Positions 26,456 to 36,587 are shown, numbered from the stretch's first letter. The stretch: 64,000 nt of DNA from Flavobacterium sp. ACN2 (GCF_002303885.1 NZ_MRCM01000010.1:62001-126000); one strand, 5' to 3'. Made by a program: numbers and translations. The notes: a model not told the origin generated them from the sequence alone.

Positions 26456-27265
26456 ATGTCAAAAACAATTTTAATTACAGGAGCTTCAAAAGGATTTGGA
26501 AGAGCTTGGGCAGAAGCTTTTTTAGCTAAAGGATACAATGTAGCAGGAACTGCTAGAAACCTTGAAACCTTAAACGATTTAAAAGAAAAATACGGAAATG
26601 CGATTTTACCTTTAAAATTGGATGTAAATAACCGTCAAGAATCACTAGAAGTGGTTCAAAAAGTAAAACAACATTTTGGAACTATCGATGTTTTGATTAA
26701 TAATGCTGGTTACGCACTTACAGGCGCAGTTGAAGAAGCAAGCGAAAGCGAAGCTAGAGAACAATTTGAAACGAATTTCTTTGGGACATTATGGTTAACC
26801 CAAGCTGTTATTCCAATAATGAGAGAACAAAAAAGCGGTCATATTATTCAGGTTTCTTCTATTTTAGGATTAGCAACTTTACCAACAGGAATGGGACTTT
26901 ACAGCGCTTCTAAATTTGCAATTGAAGGTTTAAGCGAAACTTTAGCATCAGAAGTAAAACAATTCGGAATCAACGTAACTTTATTAGAACCAAACGGATA
27001 CGAATCTAATATCTGGCATACTGGAATTACCAGCGAAAGTTTACCTTATTATGACGAAATCAAAAAAGCTCTGGCAGAAAGAGAAAACATTTTTGGTAAA
27101 GTGCAAGCAACAGCTCCAGCAGTTGTGAATTTGGTAGAATCAGAAAATCCGCCGTTACGATTGTTGCTAGGAAAAGTAGCATTTCCATTCGTAAAACAAA
27201 GCTACGAGCAAAGATTAGAAAACTGGGAAAAATGGAATGACGTTTCGGTTGAAGCTCATGGTTAA
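26456..27265 (+). CDS. Short-chain dehydrogenase/reductase
   Basis: A 269-residue classical SDR. It has the nucleotide-binding TGASKGFGRAWAEAF, NNAGYALTG, the catalytic Ser in QVSSILG and a YSASK (Tyr/Lys) motif. It probably oxidises or reduces a small carbonyl or alcohol with NAD(P)H. It is 66 bases downstream of the TetR gene with a matching operator between, so it is very likely the repressor's target. The natural substrate is unknown. Confidence 0.92.
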   Translation: MSKTILITGASKGFGRAWAEAFLAKGYNVAGTARNLETLNDLKEKYGNAILPLKLDVNNRQESLEVVQKVKQHFGTIDVLINNAGYALTGAVEEASESEAREQFETNFFGTLWLTQAVIPIMREQKSGHIIQVSSILGLATLPTGMGLYSASKFAIEGLSETLASEVKQFGINVTLLEPNGYESNIWHTGITSESLPYYDEIKKALAERENIFGKVQATAPAVVNLVESENPPLRLLLGKVAFPFVKQSYEQRLENWEKWNDVSVEAHG

Positions 27266-27279
27266 TTAATTTCCAATTT

Positions 27280-27321
27280 AAAATAAGAAAGGCAATCTCA
27301 TACGATTGCCTTTCTTATTTT
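27280..27321. terminator. Bidirectional terminator between SDR and TIM-barrel genes
   Basis: A near-perfect 17-bp stem, AAATAAGAAAGGCAATC with its complement, has a short loop and T/A-rich flanks on both sides. The adjoining genes converge. Confidence 0.85.
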
Positions 27322-27339
27322 ATCTGCTTTATCATCAAA

Positions 27340-28071
27340 TCAAAAATTGCCAAACGTATTTCGATATTTATCCATCACGGTTTTGAACAAATCTTTATTG
27401 GATGGCGGCGAAAGCACAATTGCTCTCGAACCAGAATTTATAGATTCTTCGATATTATGTAAACTTTTCCCGCCAGTTGCCATTACAGGAAAATCGGGAA
27501 ATTTAGCCGTAATTTCTTTTACAATTTTAGCTGTATGTGCTCCTCCAGAAACATGAAAAACATTTACTCCTGCATCGATTTTTCCTTTTAGAAAATCATA
27601 ATCAGATGAAGCAACAGTTGCTACAATTGGTATCGCAATTTTTTCTCTTATTTTCTTAATGTCTTTATTTTCAAACGGAATATTTACAATAATTCCGGAT
27701 GCACCTGCTTCTTCCGCATAAATTGCTATTTCTACAGATTTTTTTCCTTTAGTTGTTCCGCCTCCAACACCACATACAATAGGTTTTCCTGCAAAATCAA
27801 TCAGCGTTTTGATTATTTTTGGCGATGGTGGAAAAGGATAAACCGCCAAAATAGCATCGGCATCATTGTTTTCAATAAGCGCCATATCTGTAGAGAAGAG
27901 AAATGATTTTAAGTTTTCATTTCCTAGCTGTAATCCTCGACAGTTTTTACTAATCATTTCTGGTGTAGATAGTGCTTTATTTATCGTTTTATTTCTTCTA
28001 AATAATCTATCCCAGAGAGAGATTTTCTTCTTATTTCCCCAAAATGAATCTGAAATTAAATTGATTTCCAT
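27340..28071 (-). CDS. TIM-barrel protein of unknown function
   Basis: About 243 residues from the ATG at 28071, chosen because the frame upstream reads through repeat-like AT-rich sequence. Alternating beta/alpha segments are visible: DADAILAVYPFPPSP, KPIVCGVGGGTTKGKKSVEIA, GASGIIVNIPFEN, IPIVATVASSDYDFLKGKIDAGVNVFHVSGG, FPVMATGGKSLHNIEESINSG and SRAIVLSPPS. These suggest a phosphate-binding barrel like KDPG aldolase or ribulose-phosphate-binding enzymes. I do not recognise the exact family or substrate. It stands alone. Confidence 0.7.
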   Translation of the reverse strand: MEINLISDSFWGNKKKISLWDRLFRRNKTINKALSTPEMISKNCRGLQLGNENLKSFLFSTDMALIENNDADAILAVYPFPPSPKIIKTLIDFAGKPIVCGVGGGTTKGKKSVEIAIYAEEAGASGIIVNIPFENKDIKKIREKIAIPIVATVASSDYDFLKGKIDAGVNVFHVSGGAHTAKIVKEITAKFPDFPVMATGGKSLHNIEESINSGSRAIVLSPPSNKDLFKTVMDKYRNTFGNF

Positions 28072-28266
28072 GGTCTTGATTTTTGCATTATGACCAAATT
28101 TAGGATATTGAAATTTATTTTTTTTATAAAATAAATACGAAAAATTACATTTTGTAATGAGTTGGGGAAAATTTGTAGTGAAATAGAATCTGCCAATTCG
28201 TTTAATGGAAATCAAACAAAAACAGAATTCTTTATTTCAAAATAAAAATGCTTCACAAGCTGTTAT

Positions 28267-28342
28267 CATTCCGTAGGAATGTTTCGTTGGTAAAAAAATG
28301 GCAACAACCTGATTCTACCGACCAGATGTTCCTACGGAACAT
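28267..28342. repeat. Inverted-repeat element with TTCCGTAGGAA ends
   Basis: Two copies of the imperfect palindrome TTCCGTAGGAA / TTCCTACGGAA about 60 bases apart bracket GTTGGTA...TACCGAC, so the whole can fold back. It looks like a dispersed non-coding repeat. Only one copy is in the window. Confidence 0.45.
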
Positions 28343-28355
28343 AAGCGATTTATCG

Positions 28356-28390
28356 AAAAAAGCGCAAAATAGATTTATTTTGCGCTTTTA
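28356..28390 (-). terminator. Terminator of the PepSY gene
   Basis: A stem of AAAAGCGCAAAAT and ATTTTGCGCTTTT lies directly downstream of the minus-strand gene ending at 28413. Confidence 0.75.
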
Positions 28391-28412
28391 TATTTTACTT
28401 GAAATGATTTTT

Positions 28413-29507
28413 TTATGCCCTAACCTTCTTAGCCTTCTTCTTCCCTTTCTTCCACCAAATAATAAATCCAGTTATAGGAAGAGAAGCTCCAATCAAACTA
28501 ACCAAACTCCAAATTATTTTGCCAGTAAGTCCAAAGAAAACTCCTGTATGCAGATCATGATTACTTGCTTCGTAAATATCTGCAGCATTATTGTCTTTGT
28601 ATAATTTCGTTCTGAGCATTTGCCCTGTTATTCCATCAAAAAAAATAGTATTTTGATTTCTTGCCCAATCATTTGGATACGTCATTCTTAATCGCAACTC
28701 TCCTGTTTTTCTTATCGAAAATGAAACTGAAGTTGCGCCAGGATATTTTGCATTAGCACTTTCGTAAATATTATTATAACGAACAGGAATTGTTGTTGAA
28801 TCTATTTTTGCATTAGAAACCACTTCATCGCCTTTTCTTAATTTAGCGCCTGTAACTAAACTTACTCCTTTTTTTACCGTTTCATATTTAAAATAAGTTC
28901 CTGAAAAAGCAATTAAAAGCAAAAAAATAGAAGCGTAAAATCCGAGAACTTGATGTAAATCAAAATTGACTCTTTTAAAAGAACCGCTCCATTTTATCTT
29001 TAAAGATTGTTTAAGTAAACGCCTTTGCTTTGGAAACCATAAAATTAATCCCGTAATCAACATAACGATAAAAATCACAACTGCCCAACCTTGAATAAAT
29101 TCGCCCACTTCTCCTAACAACAAAGTGCGGTGTATTTCCAGAATTGTATTCAGCCAATCTGCTCCCTGCTGATTTATTAAAGTTCCATCGTATGGATTGA
29201 AATAATAGGTCTTTTTCTTTTTTGTCGAAATTTGAACTGTGGCATTCGGTTCTGTTTTGTCAATTTTTAAAGCCGTGATTTTCTGCTTCGGTTCCAGAAG
29301 TTCGTAATTTTCAATTATAGCTTTTAAACCTATAAAGGGCTTTTCCTGAACCGGAACATGAAGATATTCTTTCTGCGAAAAGTCTCGAATTTCTTCTTCA
29401 AAAACATACAGAAAACCTGTAATGCTCACTATAAAAACAATGAGGCCCGATGCTAAACCGAGCCACAAATGTATTTGTCTAATAGTATTTTTAAAACCTT
29501 TGGTCAT
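28413..29507 (-). CDS. PepSY-associated membrane protein, probable ferric-siderophore reductase type
   Basis: About 364 residues with four membrane helices in the PepSY_TM arrangement: IRQIHLWLGLASGLIVFIVSITG, a large periplasmic loop, GWAVVIFIVMLITGLILWFP, FDLHQVLGFYASIFLLLIAFSGTYF and a final helix before a Lys-rich tail. Conserved His (RQIHLWLG, DLHQVLGF, NHDLHTG) may hold haem. The gene follows a TonB siderophore receptor by 47 bases on the same strand, a usual pair in Bacteroidota, so reduction of imported ferric siderophores is the likely job. Confidence 0.88.
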   Translation of the reverse strand: MTKGFKNTIRQIHLWLGLASGLIVFIVSITGFLYVFEEEIRDFSQKEYLHVPVQEKPFIGLKAIIENYELLEPKQKITALKIDKTEPNATVQISTKKKKTYYFNPYDGTLINQQGADWLNTILEIHRTLLLGEVGEFIQGWAVVIFIVMLITGLILWFPKQRRLLKQSLKIKWSGSFKRVNFDLHQVLGFYASIFLLLIAFSGTYFKYETVKKGVSLVTGAKLRKGDEVVSNAKIDSTTIPVRYNNIYESANAKYPGATSVSFSIRKTGELRLRMTYPNDWARNQNTIFFDGITGQMLRTKLYKDNNAADIYEASNHDLHTGVFFGLTGKIIWSLVSLIGASLPITGFIIWWKKGKKKAKKVRA

Positions 29508-29563
29508 AATTTGCAATAAAATCCAAATGTAGATAATATGATTCTAAATGACGAATTGTAATC

Positions 29564-31945
29564 TTAGAATTTAAACGTAATATTTCCTGTAACTCTTGTT
29601 GGGTTTTGAGCCGCTAGACGATAAGACCAGTATTTTTCGTTGGTAAGATTGTCTACTTTTAATCCTAATCTAAATTTTGGTCGGTCATAAAACACAGAGG
29701 CATCCAAAACAGTATAAGAAGGAATAGTGAATTTAAAAGTTGTTGTATTGGTTTGATAATATTCGCTTCCGTAAATTCCTCCAAATCCAAATCCAAGACC
29801 AGAAGCAGCGCCTTCAGTCAATCTATAACTTGCCCAAAGATTGGCAGTTGTAGGCGAACCAGCAGTTGTTGGTCTTAAACCATTAATGCTCGGATTTGCT
29901 TTTGTATATTGGCTATCATTATAAGTATAACCCGCAACGATATTTAAACCTTTAATTGGGTTTGCAATAAATTCTGCTTCAAAACCTTTACTCAATTGCG
30001 TTCCGTCCTGAATCTGGAAATTGATGTGATCTGGATCATCACGCGTAACATTGGTCACTTTAATATCGTAATAGCTAAAAGTTGCACTAATTTTATTAAA
30101 GTCAAATTTAACTCCACCTTCTAATTGGTTTGCCTGATTTGGTTTGAAAGTATTTCCGTAAAAATCAGATCCGCCAACATTGTTGAATCCGTTCATGTAA
30201 TTTCCGAAAACAGAAACTTTATCTTTAACCACTTGATAAACCGCTCCCAATCTAGGAGAAAATGCTGTTTGATTATAATTTCCAGCAATAGAATCGCGAC
30301 TTGGATAGTACACTCCTTTATTGATATAACGGTCAGCTCTAACACCAGCCATTACCAATAATTTATCTGTAACATTCAACACATCAGAAATATACGCGCT
30401 ATACGTTCTTTCGTCATTTGACACCAAATTAGTGTATGTAGCATTTGCAAATAAAGGCTCTATTTTATTGATTGTAAAATTGTTGTAAGCATCTCCAGGT
30501 TTTCTAAAGTTAAGCGCTGGCATGTTTACTGTTGCATCGTTGCGTGTCGCGCGAAGGCTGTAAAAATCTAAACCTGCCACTACTCTATTACGCAATTTGC
30601 CTATTTTAAAATCACCGTTGAAATTCTGCTGAATATCAGTTCCATAATATGGATAATCCTGATTGGTAACTTGCTGTCTAAGGGTTTCATTACTCAACAT
30701 AGTCAAAGCCACAACATATCCTTCAGATGAAGATCTTGTACGAGAAACTATTGTTTGTGAAGTCCATTCTTCTGAAATTTTATACTTCAATTGAGCAAAT
30801 ATATTATACTGCTGACCTGTATAGTTTACTGTATTATTGGCAAAAGAAAGTTTATACGGAATTCCTAATTCTTCGATGCTGTGAGCAGTCGCATCTGCTT
30901 TTGTATAAGGTGCCAATCGTGTTGGAGATGTTCCTTTAGAAACACTAAATTCAGCATCAATTAACAAAGTCAGTCTTTCATTTACTTCATAAGAAAAACT
31001 TGGCGCGATGAAAAAACTTTTATTAAAACCAGCGTCTTGAAAACTTCTTTCGCTGTGCAGTGCCGTATTAATTCTAAAAAGAGCCGTTTTGTCTTCATTA
31101 AGAGGCGTATTAATATCAGCCGTTAAACGATTCAAATCCCAATCGCCAGCCGAATAAGAAACTTCTCCTTTAAAGAAATTAAAAGGCTTTTTGGTAACTC
31201 TATTAAACAATCCGCCAAAAGAAGAGATGGTACTTCCAAACAAAGTTGCCGATGGTCCTTTAATAACTTCAATACGCTCTAAATTAGAAGGATCAATCGT
31301 ATTATAGGTAAAACTTCCAACACCATTTCTTACCAATTGAGGCGTTGCAAAACCTCTAGAAATGTTAGTTGTTCTACCTTGATTTCTCACTTCGGCAATA
31401 CCAGCACCGGGAACGTTTTTAAAAGCACTGTTGTAATCTGTAATTACTTGCTCTTTCATCAATTCCTTACTCACAATAGTATAAACCTGAGGATTCTCCA
31501 TGTTTTTGAGTTTCATTTTAGAAACCTCTTCACTTTCTTTTCTTGCAAATCGGTTTCCTCCCGAGCTTACAATTACCTCTTCTAATTTTTGCGAAGTGTA
31601 AGCCATTTCAAAATCAAGAGTAACTTCTGTATTATTCTGATCTACAATAACAGAAGCTGGAGAAGATTCGTAACCATTTAATTTTATTTCAACAAAATAG
31701 GTTCCGAAAGGAATATTTTTTAATTGATATGTACCATCAGAATCGGTCGTTGTAGTTTTATTTAATTCTGAAATTTTAACCGTTGCACCTTGTAAAAAAT
31801 TTCCGTCTTTGAGCACAGCCTTACCAGAAATTGTACCAACAGTTGATTGAGAAAAAGCCGTTTCTGAACAGGAGAAAAGCATCAAAAAGGCAACAAACAC
31901 TTGACTTAAAACATTGTTTTTAAGTGTTTTAAAAATTGTTTTCAT
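29564..31945 (-). CDS. TonB-dependent siderophore receptor
   Basis: A 793-residue outer-membrane receptor. After the signal peptide comes a CarboxypepD_reg-like domain (GTISGKAVLKDGNFLQGATV), then a plug with NVPGAGIAEVRNQGRTTNISRGF and DPSNLERIEVIKGPSATLFGS. A FhuA/FecA-type barrel ends in ITFKF. The order and GPSATLFG signature fit siderophore receptors. Its partner is the PepSY protein downstream. Iron control is expected, but no Fur box was identified. Confidence 0.92.
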   Translation of the reverse strand: MKTIFKTLKNNVLSQVFVAFLMLFSCSETAFSQSTVGTISGKAVLKDGNFLQGATVKISELNKTTTTDSDGTYQLKNIPFGTYFVEIKLNGYESSPASVIVDQNNTEVTLDFEMAYTSQKLEEVIVSSGGNRFARKESEEVSKMKLKNMENPQVYTIVSKELMKEQVITDYNSAFKNVPGAGIAEVRNQGRTTNISRGFATPQLVRNGVGSFTYNTIDPSNLERIEVIKGPSATLFGSTISSFGGLFNRVTKKPFNFFKGEVSYSAGDWDLNRLTADINTPLNEDKTALFRINTALHSERSFQDAGFNKSFFIAPSFSYEVNERLTLLIDAEFSVSKGTSPTRLAPYTKADATAHSIEELGIPYKLSFANNTVNYTGQQYNIFAQLKYKISEEWTSQTIVSRTRSSSEGYVVALTMLSNETLRQQVTNQDYPYYGTDIQQNFNGDFKIGKLRNRVVAGLDFYSLRATRNDATVNMPALNFRKPGDAYNNFTINKIEPLFANATYTNLVSNDERTYSAYISDVLNVTDKLLVMAGVRADRYINKGVYYPSRDSIAGNYNQTAFSPRLGAVYQVVKDKVSVFGNYMNGFNNVGGSDFYGNTFKPNQANQLEGGVKFDFNKISATFSYYDIKVTNVTRDDPDHINFQIQDGTQLSKGFEAEFIANPIKGLNIVAGYTYNDSQYTKANPSINGLRPTTAGSPTTANLWASYRLTEGAASGLGFGFGGIYGSEYYQTNTTTFKFTIPSYTVLDASVFYDRPKFRLGLKVDNLTNEKYWSYRLAAQNPTRVTGNITFKF

Positions 31946-31981
31946 ATAAAATTTATAATTTATCCTTATTTAGACTGGTTA

Positions 31982-31989
31982 CAAATATA
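31982..31989 (-). promoter_or_regulatory. -7 promoter element of the siderophore receptor
   Basis: On the minus strand this reads TATATTTG (full TAnnTTTG match), 36 bases before the start codon. No clear -33 was found. Confidence 0.5.
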
Positions 31990-32086
31990 TAAATGAGAAC
32001 TAACTTCTTAGAAAAAGATTAAAACTTTCTTAAAAAATAATTAAAATCAAACATGGAGATTTCTCACGTCTCAAAAAGATTTACGA

Positions 32087-32659
32087 TTATAGAAGATTAC
32101 CTTCCCAATCAGTCTTCTTCGGAACAAATATTTTATGCCATTTTTCTACAAAGACATTTATATTTTGCATATCAGATTGTATCAATTTTGTTAGTTTACC
32201 GACTTCGCTTTGGTAACCACTTTTAGTATAAAATTTTCCAAGTTTATGTTCTGGTAAAAAAAGCATGTAGAACAATGGCGGACCTTTATATTCATCACTT
32301 CTCAATCTCATTTTAGTCGAAATCTTATCTGGAGTTCCAAATTCTAATCCATCAAAATCTTTTAAAAGCAATAATGAGTTTAAAGTCGGACTAAGCTCAT
32401 ATATATTCAAATGAATTTGAATCCATTTTTCGCCATTAAGTATACTTATAGAAATTTTTTCCAAATAATTTTCTGATGATAATCTGCTAAAATCATAAGT
32501 ATATCCGCGACTGCTTCGATCATATTGACCGTGCCATGAAGTTTTAAATGGAGAAAGTTCAAAACCATTTTTTAATAAAGAAGGAATTCCCGCTTCTTTG
32601 AAAATTTCATTTCTAACTTTTAGAAGCTCCTTGTCTTCAACTTTGTAAAATAATTTCAT
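32087..32659 (-). CDS. Hypothetical protein, 190 residues
   Basis: Not recognised. No signal peptide or membrane segment. It is rich in aromatic residues, with SWHGQYDRSSRGYTYDF and LEFGTPDKISTKMRLR. A lone gene between the siderophore receptor and the fructokinase, with AT-rich flanks and normal-looking coding character. Confidence 0.6.
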   Translation of the reverse strand: MKLFYKVEDKELLKVRNEIFKEAGIPSLLKNGFELSPFKTSWHGQYDRSSRGYTYDFSRLSSENYLEKISISILNGEKWIQIHLNIYELSPTLNSLLLLKDFDGLEFGTPDKISTKMRLRSDEYKGPPLFYMLFLPEHKLGKFYTKSGYQSEVGKLTKLIQSDMQNINVFVEKWHKIFVPKKTDWEGNLL

Positions 32660-32990
32660 TTAAATTTTAAATAGTTTTTGAAAGTAAAATTTTATTAGCA
32701 AACTGTTATAGTACAATTATGATTCACTTTAAATTCATTACAAGTAGTTTTTATAAGATTGTAAGAAAACACCCGTTTTAGTCCCGTTTTATCCTCTATA
32801 AATTCTATTTTCATAAAAAAAAGACTACTGATTCAACAAATATAAATTAAAATTTTAGACTTTGTAAAGCGAACAGATTGTTATGATTTTTAGAATTGGG
32901 TTGCAGAAACCGTTATTCTTTTTTATTTTTATGAAATCGTGTGAAACTCTAATCACTCGATTTAATATTTACAAATAAGAGAAAACTAAA
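32660..32990. other. Intergenic stretch before the sugar locus
   Basis: About 330 AT-rich bases between divergent genes. They should hold both promoters, but I find no full TAnnTTTG with a spaced -33, no hairpin with a T-run and no ORF with coding character. Confidence 0.4.
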
Positions 32991-33890
32991 ATGAGCAACG
33001 ACAAAAAACTAAAAGCTGTCGCTTTCGGAGAAGTACTTTGGGATATTTTTGGCAATGAAAAAAAAATTGGTGGAGCGCCATTAAATGTAGCCCTTCGCAT
33101 GAAAGCCTTAGGCGTTGATTCTAATATGATTAGCTGTGTAGGAAATGATGCAGATGGAGAGGAAATTATAAACGAAGTCAGCAAATTAGGTTTAGAAACC
33201 AACACTCTTTTACGATCTAATGATTTCCCAACAGGATTGGTAAATGTAACTTTAGACGAAAGCAAATCGGCTACTTATGAGATTCTTTATCCATCGGCTT
33301 GGGACAAAATTATCCTAAACGAAGAAACGAGAGAATTAGTCGTAAACTCAGATGTTTTAATTTATGGAAGTTTGGTCTGCAGAGATGAAGTCTCTAGAAA
33401 AGCATTAGAAGAATTACTCCACACACATACTTATAAGGTTTTTGATGTCAATCTTCGAAAACCACATTATGATTACGAAATTCTACAGCACTTAATGCAG
33501 GCAGCAAATTTCATCAAATTTAATGATGAAGAGCTAATGGAAATAAGCGCTGCATTAGATTCTCCTTACAATACTTTAGAAGAAAACATGAACTTCATCT
33601 GCTCTTTAACCAATGCTACAGCTATCTGTGTAACAAGAGGAAAAGATGGGGCTTTACTTTTATGGGATAAACATCTTTACGAAAACGAAGGTTATACCAT
33701 AAAAGTTGAAGATACAGTTGGTGCAGGAGATTCATTTTTAGGAGCTTTGGTCACATCACTTTTAAATGGAAAAGAACCACAAGCAGCCTTAAACTTTGCT
33801 TGTGCGACGGGTGCTTTAGTCGCCGGATCTGCAGGTGGAAATCCCGAAATTTCAATCTTTGACATTGAAAATCTGATCAATAAAAACTAA
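32991..33890 (+). CDS. PfkB-family carbohydrate kinase, probable fructokinase
   Basis: A 299-residue sugar kinase. N-terminal GEVLWDIFGNEKKIGGAPLNVALRM is a fructokinase-type substrate loop, and DTVGAGDSF (Asp247 the catalytic base) is the PfkB signature. The next two genes are a sucrose-phosphate synthase and a GH32-like enzyme, which supports fructose as the substrate. A terminator follows, so it is probably its own transcript. Confidence 0.88.
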   Translation: MSNDKKLKAVAFGEVLWDIFGNEKKIGGAPLNVALRMKALGVDSNMISCVGNDADGEEIINEVSKLGLETNTLLRSNDFPTGLVNVTLDESKSATYEILYPSAWDKIILNEETRELVVNSDVLIYGSLVCRDEVSRKALEELLHTHTYKVFDVNLRKPHYDYEILQHLMQAANFIKFNDEELMEISAALDSPYNTLEENMNFICSLTNATAICVTRGKDGALLLWDKHLYENEGYTIKVEDTVGAGDSFLGALVTSLLNGKEPQAALNFACATGALVAGSAGGNPEISIFDIENLINKN

Positions 33891-33903
33891 AAGAAAAAAA
33901 CTA

Positions 33904-33934
33904 TAGCCTGATTCAAAAAATCAGGCTTTTTTTA
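33904..33934 (+). terminator. Terminator of the fructokinase gene
   Basis: An AGCCTGATT / AATCAGGCT stem with an A-rich loop is followed by T7. Confidence 0.85.
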
Positions 33935-34052
33935 TACTTAAAACATACCGTTTCTATTAAAAACATGGGAAATATGTAAATTTAAAACGTAATTATTTCT
34001 TCCTAATCGATACAAGCGCTGTAACTTGCATTTTTAAAATAATTAATGAAGA

Positions 34053-36230
34053 ATGATGAAAAAATTACGAATTTCTCTTATCAATATACACGGACTTTTG
34101 AAAGGTTCTGGTCTCGAAATCGGTCGAGATGCTGACAACGGAGGTCAGACCAAATACATATACGAATTAGCAGAATTTTTATCTCAACATGAAGATGTAG
34201 AACACGTTCATCTTTTTACCAGATTAATTGATGATCCCGCTCTTTCGCCAGAATATGCCGTGCCTATAGAAAATATAAATGATAAACTGGATATAAGGCG
34301 AATTCCGTTTCTGGGGAAAAAGTATAAAGCAAAAGAACAGCTTTGGGAAGGTCTTGATACTTTTGTGAACGGCGCGATGCAACACATCAAACAACACAAT
34401 ATTTTCCCAGATTGGATTCACTCCCACTACGCTGACGCTGGATATGCCGCAGCCGAATTATCAGCCGTTTTAAACATTCCTTTCGCACACACAGGACATT
34501 CATTAGGATTCTACAAAAAGAAAAAACTAATTGAAAGCGGAGAAACGGAAGAAGAACTTGAAAAAAAGTACAAATTCAAAGCCAGAATAGCCGCCGAAGA
34601 AAGAACATTAGAACTTGCAGAATTTATTGTTACTTCTACCGAACAGGAAATTGAAACCTACAAAGCATACAAAAACTTCGAATTAGGAAAATACCACGCC
34701 ATTTCTCCTGGAATTGACACCAGAAAATTTGTTCCTTATTATTATCAAGAAAACGATTCGGACAAACATATGGAAGAAGCGCAACGAAAATATTGGGTTG
34801 CCGAAAGCATTTCTAAATTTTTAACCAATCCGCACAAGCCTATAATTCTGGCACTTTCAAGACCTGACCGTCATAAAAACTTGAACACTTTAATTGAAGT
34901 TTACGGAAAAGACAAAGAACTCCAAAGCATAGCCAATTTAGTCATTTTTGCTGGTATTCGAAAAGACATTGCCAAAATGCCAGAATCTGAAAAGAACGTT
35001 TTAACAGATCTTCTTCTTTTGATGGATAAATACGATTTGTACGGAAAAATGGCCATTCCGAAGAAACATGATGTTGAAAATGAAGTTTCGATTATCTACC
35101 GTTATGCTGCAGAAAAAAGAGGTGTTTTTGTGAATTTAGCTTTGCATGAAAACTTCGGCTTGACCGTAATAGAATCGGCTAGTTCTGGGCTTCCCGTTGT
35201 GGTAACCAAAAATGGTGGACCTTCAGAAATTATTCCGGTTTGTCAAAACGGAGAATTGGTAAATCCACAAGAAGAAAGCCAAATTAAAAAAGCGCTACGT
35301 AATATTCTAACGGATGAAAATAAATGGAAATATTATTCAAATAATGGAGCGATAAATATTCAGAAACATTACAGCTGGATTAGCCACGTCAATCATTATG
35401 TAGATATAATTAATGAAAATCTGTCTGTTTCCTCGACTGGAATCAAAAAACAGCATTATCCAAATATCAATATCGACCGATTGAAAAGAAAAATCGATCA
35501 CCTATTGGTTTCAGATATTGACGGCACTTTAATAGAACCCAAACTAGCAAATCCAGGTTTGAAAGAATTAAAAGCCCATTTAACCAATCGTACCGATAAA
35601 ATGGCTTTTGCAATGGCTTCTGGACGCAATTTGGAACTCGTAAAAAAAGTAATTGACGAAGAAGAATTTCCTCTGCCCGATTTCATTATCTGTTCAGTTG
35701 GAACTGAAATCTATTATACAAACGGAAAGGATTATATTCTAGATAAAGGTTGGGCCAAGTTTCTCTCTGGAAGATGGAAAAGAGACGAAATTGTCAATAC
35801 ACTTAAAGGCATAAAATGGATTAAACTACAGGAAGAAGAAGCGCAAAACCCTTTTAAAATCTCTTATTATTATGATAAAGAACATTACAATCATGATGAG
35901 TTAATTCAAATTTTAGGAACGGGATGGTACAAAGTCAATATTATTCCGAGTCACGGTCAGTTTTTAGATTTTATTCCGAAAAGAGCTTCTAAAGGAAATG
36001 CTATTAAATTTTTATGCCGAAAATGGTCGATTCCTTTAGGAAACGTAATTGCTGCAGGAGATTCTGGAAATGATGTTGATATGTTTAGAGGTCCAGTGAA
36101 AGGAATTATTGTTGGAAATCGAAGTTCTGAACTTGCCGATTACGAAACGACCAAAAATATTTATGTCGCTAAAAATTCAGCTTCAGAAGGAATTTTGGAA
36201 GGTTTAAAACATTATAAAGTTATAAAATAA
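34053..36230 (+). CDS. Sucrose-phosphate synthase fused to sucrose-phosphatase-type HAD domain
   Basis: A 725-residue bifunctional-looking enzyme. Residues 1-470 form a GT-B glycosyltransferase family 4 domain with the sucrose-synthase-type start ISLINIHGLLKGSGLEIGRDADNGGQT, a GHSLG element and the donor-site ENFGLTVIESASSGLPVV. Residues about 482-725 form a HAD-IIB phosphatase with DIDGT (Asp488 and Asp490), then SVGTEIYY and AAGDSGNDVDMF. Such enzymes make sucrose-6-phosphate from a nucleotide sugar and fructose-6-phosphate and may dephosphorylate it. The fusion resembles cyanobacterial and plant SPS. The actual donor is not proven. Confidence 0.9.
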   Translation: MMKKLRISLINIHGLLKGSGLEIGRDADNGGQTKYIYELAEFLSQHEDVEHVHLFTRLIDDPALSPEYAVPIENINDKLDIRRIPFLGKKYKAKEQLWEGLDTFVNGAMQHIKQHNIFPDWIHSHYADAGYAAAELSAVLNIPFAHTGHSLGFYKKKKLIESGETEEELEKKYKFKARIAAEERTLELAEFIVTSTEQEIETYKAYKNFELGKYHAISPGIDTRKFVPYYYQENDSDKHMEEAQRKYWVAESISKFLTNPHKPIILALSRPDRHKNLNTLIEVYGKDKELQSIANLVIFAGIRKDIAKMPESEKNVLTDLLLLMDKYDLYGKMAIPKKHDVENEVSIIYRYAAEKRGVFVNLALHENFGLTVIESASSGLPVVVTKNGGPSEIIPVCQNGELVNPQEESQIKKALRNILTDENKWKYYSNNGAINIQKHYSWISHVNHYVDIINENLSVSSTGIKKQHYPNINIDRLKRKIDHLLVSDIDGTLIEPKLANPGLKELKAHLTNRTDKMAFAMASGRNLELVKKVIDEEEFPLPDFIICSVGTEIYYTNGKDYILDKGWAKFLSGRWKRDEIVNTLKGIKWIKLQEEEAQNPFKISYYYDKEHYNHDELIQILGTGWYKVNIIPSHGQFLDFIPKRASKGNAIKFLCRKWSIPLGNVIAAGDSGNDVDMFRGPVKGIIVGNRSSELADYETTKNIYVAKNSASEGILEGLKHYKVIK

Positions 36231-36335
36231 TATTGTTGAGTTAAAAATTCTAAACACATAGAAACATAGGTTTTATTCTGACTTAAAGAGAAGAAAAAGA
36301 AACTAGTTTTCAAACATAGAACAAACTCAAGGGTC

Positions 36336-36350
36336 AACTTTGTCAAAGTT
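36336..36350. repeat. AACTTTGTCAAAGTT palindrome, copy 1
   Basis: A perfect 7-bp-arm palindrome with a single central base. It recurs three more times in non-coding DNA of this locus. Confidence 0.6.
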
Positions 36351-36406
36351 TAAAACCAAGGGTATAATGAACATAAAACATAAATTATAAAATTGGTTTA
36401 TGCATT

Positions 36407-36539
36407 TTTGTCATTTCGACGAAGGAGAAATCTCCGCGAGAAGCTCGACAAAGATTGGATTTTCGTTACGGAGTTACTTGCGGAGATTTGCTTCGCCAAT
36501 TCGCTATCGCTCGAGTCTCCCTTCGGTCGAAATGACAAA
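36407..36539. repeat. Long palindromic intergenic element, copy 1
   Basis: Begins TTTGTCATTTCGAC and ends with the complement GTCGAAATGACAAA. Inside are GGAGAAATCTCC and a middle segment CTCGACAAAGATTGG / ATTTTCGTTACGGAGTTACTT. The second copy at 40341-40442 carries the same middle in the opposite orientation. The whole can form a cruciform or RNA hairpin. It looks like a dispersed non-autonomous element. Confidence 0.8.
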
Positions 36540-36587
36540 GATTGTGGTTACTGTGTAATACTAAAGTTCCTTACACTCTTGCTTTCA

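Noticed and set aside
28248..28604. Plus-strand ORF of 118 codons over the inverted repeat and the PepSY gene's end
   Set aside because: It crosses a hairpin terminator and an inverted repeat and lies antisense to a clear PepSY gene; it has no recognisable protein features.
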